Source: Acidimicrobiia bacterium
GTDB taxonomy: Bacteria; Actinomycetota; Acidimicrobiia; Acidimicrobiales; Bin134
Direction: 5' to 3'
Length of the DNA stretch: 62,613 nt
Assembly (NCBI GenBank): GCA_022821445.1
Contig: JAJEDQ010000130.1
Span: forward strand, 1 to 62,613
Shown here piece after piece: positions 56,815 through 62,613 of this stretch (positions are counted from its first letter, which is position 1; the number at the start of each line of letters is the position of its first letter). Made by a program: the position numbers and the translations under genes. The notes under the pieces are model-generated. The model was not told where the DNA came from, made no database searches, and saw only the letters and a list, made by a program, of their open reading frames with translations.

Positions 56815-58125
56815 TCAGCTCGCGATGCCGGCTTCAATGGCGGCGCGAGCGCGCTTGCGGAACTGCTCGATCTTCTGATCGGGGGCGATCTGTCGATTGC
56901 TCCGCGGCTTGATGGAGATGTCGTGATCAGACACCGATGCCCGCAGCGCACCCACCGTGGCGCTGGCCCGGTCGATGTGGGAGAACGGGTCGAAGTTGTA
57001 CCAGCGCATCGCGGTCTCATGGGTCATCGCCGTGATGTCGTCGTCTCCCACGTCGCAGCGCACGAACTGCTCCATCAGATGTTCGGGGGCGGTGGGCCAG
57101 GTGGAGTCGCTGTGGGGGTAGTCGCATTCCCACGCCATGTTCTCCACGCCGATGCGGTGGCGCAGCTCGATGCCGAGGTCGTCGACGATAAAGCACGTGA
57201 GGAAGTTCCGTCGGAACACCTCGCTCGGCAACAGGCCGTCGAAGTCTTGGAGCGTCCACGGGCTGTGCAGTTCGTACACGCGGTCGATGCGCTCGAGGAA
57301 GTACGGAATCCACCCGGTGCCCCCCTCGGACAGGGCCACCTTGATGCCGGGGTACTCCTTGGTCACCCGCGACCAGATGAGATCGGCCGCCGCCGACTGG
57401 ATGTTCATCGGTTGCAGGGTCATCATCACGTCGGCGGGGGAGTCGAGGGCGGGGATCGACAGCCGGCCCGAGGAGCCGAGGTGGATCGACAACACGGTGT
57501 CGGTGTCGCACAGCGCCCGCCACAGCGGATCCCAGAACTCGCTGTGGAAGCTCGGGTAGCCGAGGGCGGCGGGGTTCTCGGTGAACGTGAGCGAGTGGCA
57601 TCCCTTTGCGGCCACCCGCCGCACCTCTTCGGCGCACAGTTCGGCGCTCCATATCATCGGCAGCGCCATGGGAATGAAGCGGCCCGGATGGCTCGCGCAC
57701 CACTCGTCAATGTGCCAGTCGTTGTAGGCCCGCACGAGCGCCAAAGAGAAGTCCTCGTCGTCGGTGGCAAACAGCCGGGCGGCGAAACCGGGAAACGACG
57801 GGAAGTTCATCGAGGCCAGCACCCCGCCCGCGCTCATGTCCTTCACCCGCTCTTTGACGTCGTAGCAACCCGGGCGGATCTCATCGAGCCCCTGGGGCTC
57901 GAGGCCGAACTCCTCCTTGGGCCGCCCGGCGATGGCGTTCAGTGCCGAGTTCTCGACACGCCGTCCCCCGAACTCCCACACGTCGGTGCCCTCGTCGGTG
58001 CGCACCAGTTGCGGGGCCTGCTTCAAGTAATCGGGAGCAATGTGGCCCACGAACAGGTCGGGCGGCTCGATGATGTGGTCGTCGACGCTGACCAGAATGA
58101 GGTCTTCGGTTCGGGTGGTCGGCAT
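56815..58125 (-). CDS. Amidohydrolase-2 family protein (TIM-barrel)
   Basis: The 436-residue protein begins ILVSVDDHIIEPPDLFVGHI, the DxH start typical of this family in actinobacteria. It has HPGRFIPMALPMIW, STVLS-like IHLGSSGRL, IKVALSEGGTGWIPYFLERI and MAWECDYPHSDSTWP with the catalytic Asp. Such proteins act as decarboxylases or hydrolases on ring-opening products. It is the second gene of the minus-strand set after the CoA transferase, 11 bases from the next. Confidence 0.9.
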   Translation of the reverse strand: MPTTRTEDLILVSVDDHIIEPPDLFVGHIAPDYLKQAPQLVRTDEGTDVWEFGGRRVENSALNAIAGRPKEEFGLEPQGLDEIRPGCYDVKERVKDMSAGGVLASMNFPSFPGFAARLFATDDEDFSLALVRAYNDWHIDEWCASHPGRFIPMALPMIWSAELCAEEVRRVAAKGCHSLTFTENPAALGYPSFHSEFWDPLWRALCDTDTVLSIHLGSSGRLSIPALDSPADVMMTLQPMNIQSAAADLIWSRVTKEYPGIKVALSEGGTGWIPYFLERIDRVYELHSPWTLQDFDGLLPSEVFRRNFLTCFIVDDLGIELRHRIGVENMAWECDYPHSDSTWPTAPEHLMEQFVRCDVGDDDITAMTHETAMRWYNFDPFSHIDRASATVGALRASVSDHDISIKPRSNRQIAPDQKIEQFRKRARAAIEAGIAS

Positions 58126-58174
58126 GGAAGCGCTCCTCGGTCAGCAGTCCTCGTACTCTACGTTCGGGCCCAAA

Positions 58175-59395
58175 TCACGTCACTGCGCTCTGGATCTTGA
58201 GGTCGATGATCGCCTCGTCGTCAAGGCCCAAGACGTCGCGGAGGATCTCGTCGCCGTGCTCGTTGAAGCCGGGGGCACGACGGGGCGACGGTGCGGCCCC
58301 GTCGTAGTGCACCGGCGGGGAAACCAGTCGGTAGGGCGCCCCGGCGACGTCGGTGTAGGCCTGCACGTACTCGTTGGCCACCGCCTGTGGGTCGTCGGCC
58401 ACCTGAAGGGCGTCCTGCACCGGGGCCCATTGCCCGGCGAAGTCGCCGAGCACCTCGATCCACTCCTCGTAGGTCTGGGTGGCGAAGATCTCCGCCAGGA
58501 TCTCGGCCGCAGCCGGCGCGTTGGCGGTGATCGACGCGGTGTCGGCGAACCTCTCGTCGGCGGCCAGATCCGGCCGGCTGAGCACTCGGCACATCTCCGG
58601 CCAGTACTTTGCCGCTTGCAGGCAAGTGAGCGCGATGGCCCGGCCGTCGCTGGTGAGGTAGTAGCCGGTGAGCGGGTTGCGAATGGCGGTGCCCGGCGGG
58701 CGGCCTCGCCAGGCGGCGCCGGACTGGAGCGACAGGGCGATGGCGGCGGCCATCGACCACATGCCGACGCCGAGCAGCGAGACATCCACCACTGTGGCCT
58801 CTCCGGTGCGCTCGCGGTGGAACAGTGCCCCCATGATGCCGCCGGCGATGGTCATCCCGCCGATGGAGTCGCCGAACGCGGGCGCCGGGGGCGGGGGCAC
58901 CTCCTCGCTGCCGACGGGCATCTGGCCGGCGGCGATGCCGGCCCGGGCCCAATAGGCCAGCGAGTCGTATGAGCCCTTGCCCGCTTCGGGGCCGCGCGCT
59001 CCCTGCCCGCTGCCGCGCACGTAGATGATGTGGGGATTGCGGCCCCTGATCTCGTCGACGTCGATCCGCAGCTTGGCCCGAACGTCGGGCAGCTTGTTGG
59101 TGAGGAACACATCGCTCACCGCGGCCAGGCGGTACAGCACGTCGAGCCCGGCTTCGGTGGTTAGGTCGATCCCGATGCTCTTCTTCCCCCGATTCGAGTG
59201 CTCGAGCAGCACGTGGGCCCCATCGCCGATGGAGACGGTGCCGCTCGAGGCCAGACCTCGCATGGCGTCGCCGCGTTCGTGGTGCTCCACCTTGATTACC
59301 TCCGCACCCCACTCGGCGAGAAGGGCCGATGCGGCGGGGACGAAGGTGTGTTCAGCCACCTCGAGGATCCGGACGCCGTGCATCGGTAGGGTCAT
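58175..59395 (-). CDS. CoA transferase, family III (CaiB/BaiF)
   Basis: The 406-residue protein has GVRILEVAEHTFVPAASALL, AEWGAEVIKVEHHERGDAMR and SVGRLSYDSLAYWARA-like GKGSYDSLAYWARAGIA, as well as the catalytic-Asp region SNRGKKSIGIDLTTEAG. It transfers CoA between acids, activating a substrate for beta-oxidation-like steps. It heads the operon that includes the Rieske oxygenase and amidohydrolases; the TetR gene is divergent. Confidence 0.92.
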   Translation of the reverse strand: MTLPMHGVRILEVAEHTFVPAASALLAEWGAEVIKVEHHERGDAMRGLASSGTVSIGDGAHVLLEHSNRGKKSIGIDLTTEAGLDVLYRLAAVSDVFLTNKLPDVRAKLRIDVDEIRGRNPHIIYVRGSGQGARGPEAGKGSYDSLAYWARAGIAAGQMPVGSEEVPPPPAPAFGDSIGGMTIAGGIMGALFHRERTGEATVVDVSLLGVGMWSMAAAIALSLQSGAAWRGRPPGTAIRNPLTGYYLTSDGRAIALTCLQAAKYWPEMCRVLSRPDLAADERFADTASITANAPAAAEILAEIFATQTYEEWIEVLGDFAGQWAPVQDALQVADDPQAVANEYVQAYTDVAGAPYRLVSPPVHYDGAAPSPRRAPGFNEHGDEILRDVLGLDDEAIIDLKIQSAVT

Positions 59396-59440
59396 CGCCT
59401 GCTCCTCGGTATTGCCGCTGCGTCGGTACTCTTGGTGGGT

Positions 59441-59455
59441 GGAAATCTAGTTTCC
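59441..59455. promoter_or_regulatory. Candidate TetR operator
   Basis: GGAAATCTAGTTTCC is a palindrome around CTAG with one central asymmetric position on each side. It lies in the 187-base divergent region between the CoA transferase (start 59395) and the TetR gene (59583). Its placement suggests control of both. Confidence 0.5.
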
Positions 59456-59582
59456 GTTGTCTGATAATGCCACTATTCGCCGGGGCGAAACCGGGTCGAC
59501 GAACCCTGCTTGACGATCGGGAAAACGAGCTTTACCACCTGCGGTAGCCGCATTTTCGGGGACTGGAGTACCCTGGGCGGCT

Positions 59583-60263
59583 ATGGCGGGAGCATCGAAT
59601 GCGCTGACAGAAGCCGCGAGCGGCGAATCGGCGTGGCGAAGCCGGGTGATCGAACGCTCCACCCGGGTGGCGCGGGAGCGAGCATCGGAACGAGCACAGC
59701 ATTTCCTCGATGCCGCCCGGGCCGTGATGAACGAGAAGGGCTCCACCGAGTTCACGGTGCAGGAGGTGGTGGACCGAGCGCCTCATTCCCTGCGGAGCTT
59801 CTACCAGTACTTCGATGGCAAGTACGAGCTCCTTTTGACGCTGTTCGAAGAAGAAATGGGCCTGGCCGTCGACGGCCTCATCGCCGCATCGTCTGAGGGG
59901 GAGCCGCTGGATCGCCTGGAGCGAGTTATTCGCGACCTGTACGACCTGTGCGCCCCCAGCCGGGTGTCCAGGCAGCCGCTGTTCTCGGAATTCGCCTTCC
60001 GCCTCCTCGTCGACCATCCCGAGGAAGTGGCGGCGGCTTTCGCTCCGCTGATCAATTACATCAGCGAGGTGGTTGGGGCCGCCGCCGATGCGGGGCTGTT
60101 GCGCCCGGGCCGCCCTCGTCGGATGGCCGCGCTCCTGGTGCAAACGGCAACGTTCACCGCTGGTCGCAACGTCGGCGCCCGTCAACCCATCACGGGCGAC
60201 GAAGTCTGGGAGTTCTGCCTCCGCGCCATCGTCCCCGACCACGTTGCAAACCAGCGCCTTTAG
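59583..60263 (+). CDS. TetR-family transcriptional regulator
   Basis: This 226-residue regulator has the N-terminal HTH (AARAVMNEKGSTEFTVQEVV, APHSLRSFYQYFDGKYELLL) and a helical ligand domain. The start may be later: the first 30 residues are not part of the fold. It is divergent from the CoA transferase operon and convergent with the SDR (stop-to-stop gap of five bases). It probably represses the operon until a CoA thioester or acid ligand is present. Confidence 0.9.
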   Translation: MAGASNALTEAASGESAWRSRVIERSTRVARERASERAQHFLDAARAVMNEKGSTEFTVQEVVDRAPHSLRSFYQYFDGKYELLLTLFEEEMGLAVDGLIAASSEGEPLDRLERVIRDLYDLCAPSRVSRQPLFSEFAFRLLVDHPEEVAAAFAPLINYISEVVGAAADAGLLRPGRPRRMAALLVQTATFTAGRNVGARQPITGDEVWEFCLRAIVPDHVANQRL

Positions 60264-60268
60264 CGCGC

Positions 60269-61039
60269 TCAGACGATGACGCGGCCTCCGTTGACGCCGA
60301 ACAACTGCCCCGTAACGTAATCAGCCTCGTCGCGCACCAAATGGGCCACTGCGGCGGCGATGTCCTCCGGCCTGCCCACTCGCCGGACGGGGGTGGTGGG
60401 GATGTGCTGGTCGATCCCAGTTCCGAGGTTGCCGCTCTCGGCCGCGGCGTGCAGCGAGGGGGTTTCGATGAAGCTGGGCGAGACGGTGTTGACCGTTATG
60501 CCCTTGCGGCCGAGCTCTTTGGCCAGTGAGCGCGTGAGCGAGATCAGCCCGCCCTTCGACGCGGAGTAATGGGTTTGGCGGGCATTGCCGGTTTGCGCGC
60601 TCGACGACGAGATGTTCACGATGCGACCCCATTGCGCCTCGGTCATGTCGGGCACCACTGCTTGGCAGCATTGGAAAGGCCCGCGGAGGTTGACGGCCAT
60701 CACCTGGTCGAACGCGTCGCCATCGATGTCGAGGAACTTCTCAAATGGGCTGATTCCCGCGTTGTTAATGAGAATCGCAATGGGGCCGAACGCGGCCCGC
60801 ACCTCGTTCATTCCCTCCTCAATTGAGGCCGAGTCGCTCACGTCCATTGCGACGGCAACGGCGGAACCTCCGGTCTCGACAATGGCCGAGGCCACCGAGG
60901 CGGCGGTATCGGGGTTCACATCGGTCACCCCCATGTGGGCGCCTTCGGCGGCCAGGCGGTGAGCGATAGCGGTACCCAGGCCGGAGCCGGCACCGGTGAC
61001 CACAGCGGTGCGAGGTCGGTCCCAGGCCGGCAGGGTCAC
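60269..61039 (-). CDS. Short-chain dehydrogenase/reductase
   Basis: The 256-residue classical SDR has VVTGAGSGLGTAIAHRLA, NNAGISP, NISSSSAQTG and YSASKGGLI (catalytic Tyr-Lys). The GTG at 61039 with GGGAGGCGATGC before it is chosen because the family start lies there, and it overlaps the stop of the preceding gene (GTGA). The C-terminal YVTGQLFGVNGGRVI is typical. It completes the operon P450-ferredoxin-SnoaL-SDR. Confidence 0.93.
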   Translation of the reverse strand: MTLPAWDRPRTAVVTGAGSGLGTAIAHRLAAEGAHMGVTDVNPDTAASVASAIVETGGSAVAVAMDVSDSASIEEGMNEVRAAFGPIAILINNAGISPFEKFLDIDGDAFDQVMAVNLRGPFQCCQAVVPDMTEAQWGRIVNISSSSAQTGNARQTHYSASKGGLISLTRSLAKELGRKGITVNTVSPSFIETPSLHAAAESGNLGTGIDQHIPTTPVRRVGRPEDIAAAVAHLVRDEADYVTGQLFGVNGGRVIV

Positions 61040-61485
61040 GCATCGCCTCCCGGGGTCGGGCGCGCGGGGTCGTGGGGCCGCCCGGAGTCGCGGGCGCCGC
61101 TGCGGCGAAGGAAGGTCATGGACCGCGAGGCCAGCCGCCAACCGGCATCGGTCCGTCGGTACTGGTCGGTGTACCAGCCGATGCGGAGGTGGTGGTCTTC
61201 TTGGGCGACGAAACAAAGGGGTTGGGTGCCGGTGGCCTCGTCGCCATCAAGATCGATGGCCGGTGCTCCGCAGAGGAACAGCCCGTCGGGGGCCGCTTCA
61301 ACGAGGGCGGGGAAGTCGCTGAGCGTGTACGACTCGCCGAAGGCGCTGTAGGTGCCGTCGGCGGTGAACACTGCCATCACCTCATCGATGCTGGTGCGGG
61401 TCATCGCCGACGCATAGCGGGCCAGAAGCTGCTCGATCTCGACGATGTCGCAGAGGTCGCGCTCGGACAGGCCTGCTGATTCCAT
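61036..61485 (-). CDS. SnoaL-like/NTF2-fold protein
   Basis: This protein has about 149 residues from ATG 61485 (GAGGGAGAGC before it). The N-terminal pattern LCDIVEIEQLLARYASAMTR, then DEVMAVFTADGTYSAFGES and YTDQYRRTDAGWRLASRSM, is the fold of SnoaL/ring-hydroxylase beta-like proteins. Such small barrels isomerise or hydrate steroid-like ketones or bind ligands. An upstream ATG (61533) is less likely. The stop is shared with the SDR start. Confidence 0.87.
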   Translation of the reverse strand: MESAGLSERDLCDIVEIEQLLARYASAMTRTSIDEVMAVFTADGTYSAFGESYTLSDFPALVEAAPDGLFLCGAPAIDLDGDEATGTQPLCFVAQEDHHLRIGWYTDQYRRTDAGWRLASRSMTFLRRSGARDSGRPHDPARPTPGGDA

Positions 61486-61560
61486 GCTCTCCCTCACTAT
61501 TGGCCCTCCGCTGCTGGCCCCGGTGTCATTCACGCCAGAAACGTGATCCTTGGAGGCATG

Positions 61561-61788
61561 CTACTGAACCCGGATTGCCCTTGTCGGGCAGCGGATTTCA
61601 GCCTCCCGCACCGCGGCATTGTGCTCAACGGGCACTTCTTCCACCACGGCCCGGGCGTAGCCGGCCTCTTCCAGCACGAACACCTCGCCGCAGAGCATCA
61701 CGCACACCCCGTGGCCGCCGCACACGTCGTCGTCCACCGACACCCTCATTGGGCCGCCGCACACGTCGTCGTCCACCGACACCCTCAT
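61561..61788 (-). CDS. Small ferredoxin (P450 partner) with N-terminal 13-codon duplication
   Basis: The 75-residue ferredoxin carries CGGHGVCVMLC and a distal CPTRAI: a C-x2-H-x2-C-x3-C...CP pattern in which His replaces one ligand, as in actinobacterial [3Fe-4S] or [4Fe-4S] ferredoxins that donate electrons to P450s. A 39-bp duplication repeats MRVSVDDDVCGGP before the normal start. The inner ATG (61749) gives the standard 62-residue length; the outer (61788) overlaps the P450 stop by four bases. Confidence 0.9.
   Translation of the reverse strand: MRVSVDDDVCGGPMRVSVDDDVCGGHGVCVMLCGEVFVLEEAGYARAVVEEVPVEHNAAVREAEIRCPTRAIRVQ
61713..61788 (-). repeat. Tandem duplication of the ferredoxin start, 37-bp copies, period 39
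   Basis: Bases 61713-61749 and 61752-61788 are identical over 37 positions, separated by 2 bases (period 39, in frame). Each copy has its own ATG and the first Cys codon, giving two candidate starts and one extra cysteine. Confidence 0.93.
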
Positions 61789-62613
61789 AGGGAATCGGCG
61801 CCTGCCGGGGCGAACTCGAGGCCCAGGAAGGCCAGGCCCCTCAGTATGTGGGTGGGCACGTAGACAAAGCGCCGCTCGTCGGGTGGGCCGTGGACATCCT
61901 CGGAGATGGCGATGTCGGCCATTCGGTCGAGGATGCGGTTGAGGCTCACCCGGGCCTCGGCCCGGGCCAGAGGGGCGCCGGGGCAGGTGTGGATGCCCCG
62001 GCCGAAGGCCAGGTGCGAGCGGGCGTTGTCGCGCTCGATGTCGAGAGTGTGCGGGTTTGGGAACTGCTCGGGGTCGCGGTTGGCCGCCCCGTTGAGCAGC
62101 ATGACCGTGGTGCCCGCGGCCAGATCCACTCCGCCGACGGTCACCGGACGCTGGGCCAGGCGGAAGTCGCCCTTGATGGGGCTCTCCACGCGCAGCGCCT
62201 CCTCCACGAAGTTGTCGATCAGCGAGCGGTCGTTGCGGATTCGCTTCTGGAGCTCGGGATCCTCGGCCAAGAAGAACAGCATGGTGCTGAGCAGCCGCAC
62301 GGTGGTCTCGGTGCCGGCGGCAAACAGGTTGGCGGCGATGCGCACCGCGTCGAGCACCTCGGGGGTGGAGCCGTCTGGGAAGGTGGCGGTGGCCAGCCCG
62401 GTGAGCACGTCGTCGCGGGGGTTGGCCCGGCGGTCCTCGATGTAGGCGCTGAACTGGCTGTAGAGGAACTCGAGGGGGTTGTGGGCCATGGCGTGCTCGT
62501 CGGTGGAGCCGATTCCGTGGTCGTCGGGCCGGTGCAGGAGTTGCTGGGTGAAGTTGGCCCGGTCGTCGTCGGGCACCCCCAGCAGGTCGGCCACCACCAG
62601 CAGGGCGAACGGC
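61785..62613 (-). CDS. Cytochrome P450, C-terminal part (5' end outside window)
   Basis: The frame runs from stop 61785 to the window end without a family start, so at least 276 residues are visible and the N-terminal 100-130 are missing. It shows the I-helix AAGTETTVRLLS, ExxR in EEALRVES, and the heme loop FGRGIHTCPGAPLARAEA with the Cys ligand. It is coupled to the ferredoxin. It is a different P450 from that at 11656 and probably a CYP125/CYP142- or CYP51-type neighbour in sterol-like pathways; this is not proven. Confidence 0.92.
   Translation of the reverse strand, partial: PFALLVVADLLGVPDDDRANFTQQLLHRPDDHGIGSTDEHAMAHNPLEFLYSQFSAYIEDRRANPRDDVLTGLATATFPDGSTPEVLDAVRIAANLFAAGTETTVRLLSTMLFFLAEDPELQKRIRNDRSLIDNFVEEALRVESPIKGDFRLAQRPVTVGGVDLAAGTTVMLLNGAANRDPEQFPNPHTLDIERDNARSHLAFGRGIHTCPGAPLARAEARVSLNRILDRMADIAISEDVHGPPDERRFVYVPTHILRGLAFLGLEFAPAGADSL

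Noticed and set aside
1..62613. CRISPR arrays, rRNA genes, riboswitches, prophage genes
   Set aside because: No regularly spaced repeats, rRNA segments, known riboswitch cores or phage structural genes were recognised on reading either strand.

Overview
The window is about 62.6 kb of high-GC bacterial DNA with short gaps, ATGA-type gene overlaps and many GTG starts. The gene content (F420-free aromatic and steroid-type catabolism, paired acyl-CoA dehydrogenases, P450 with a small ferredoxin, Rieske oxygenases, CaiB-type CoA transferase, VapBC and DUF433/DUF5615 modules) points to an actinobacterium, most likely of the Acidimicrobiia type. This placement is inference; no rRNA gene is present. 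Four regions can be read.

(1) 0-8.7 kb is mostly housekeeping: a transposase tail, tRNA-Ala(TGC), two acyl-CoA dehydrogenases, an operon of ABC exporter-xseA-xseB-dehydrogenase-like gene, a CopC-like protein, tadA and tRNA-Ser(CGA).

(2) 8.7-26.7 kb is an aromatic or cyclic-compound catabolic block. A long minus-strand operon (21.2 to 12.9 kb) encodes an FAD monooxygenase, a VOC-type extradiol dioxygenase, an SDR, two fumarylacetoacetate-hydrolase (FAH) proteins, a carboxymuconolactone-decarboxylase-like protein, an amidohydrolase, an esterase and a 3-hydroxyacyl-CoA dehydrogenase. A third FAH, a hydrolase and a P450 sit next to it. Upstream, a 200-bp near-identical direct repeat (the monooxygenase/LysR divergent promoter) brackets a 4.2-kb insert carrying a metallo-hydrolase, a sulfatase and a Rieske oxygenase. 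One copy keeps the monooxygenase and has lost the LysR gene; the other keeps LysR and has lost the monooxygenase. Remnants of a second sulfatase and a cupin gene lie inside the insert.

(3) 26.7-44.7 kb holds an oligopeptide-type ABC importer (lipoprotein, permease, a permease-ATPase fusion broken by a one-base frameshift, ATPase), a GH1 glycosidase, a MetE-like protein, and a complete set for 4-hydroxybenzoate to protocatechuate to oxaloacetate plus pyruvate by 4,5-cleavage: pobA, ligA, ligB, ligC, ligI, galD/ligU, ligJ, ligK, with a GntR/FCD regulator. Both divergent promoters in this cluster carry the same TGTCGACAATC element, probably the operator.

(4) 44.7-62.6 kb starts with a toxin-antitoxin island (VapBC, an orphan RHH antitoxin, a truncated antitoxin duplicate, an unrecognised two-gene unit with nested palindromes, DUF433/DUF5615). 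It is followed by a large arylsulfatase, a Baeyer-Villiger-type monooxygenase, a membrane protein, tRNA-Arg(ACG), a Rieske oxygenase operon with a coupled 111-aa partner, two amidohydrolases and a CoA transferase, a TetR regulator, and at the edge an operon of P450, ferredoxin (with an in-frame 39-bp tandem duplication), SnoaL-like protein and SDR.
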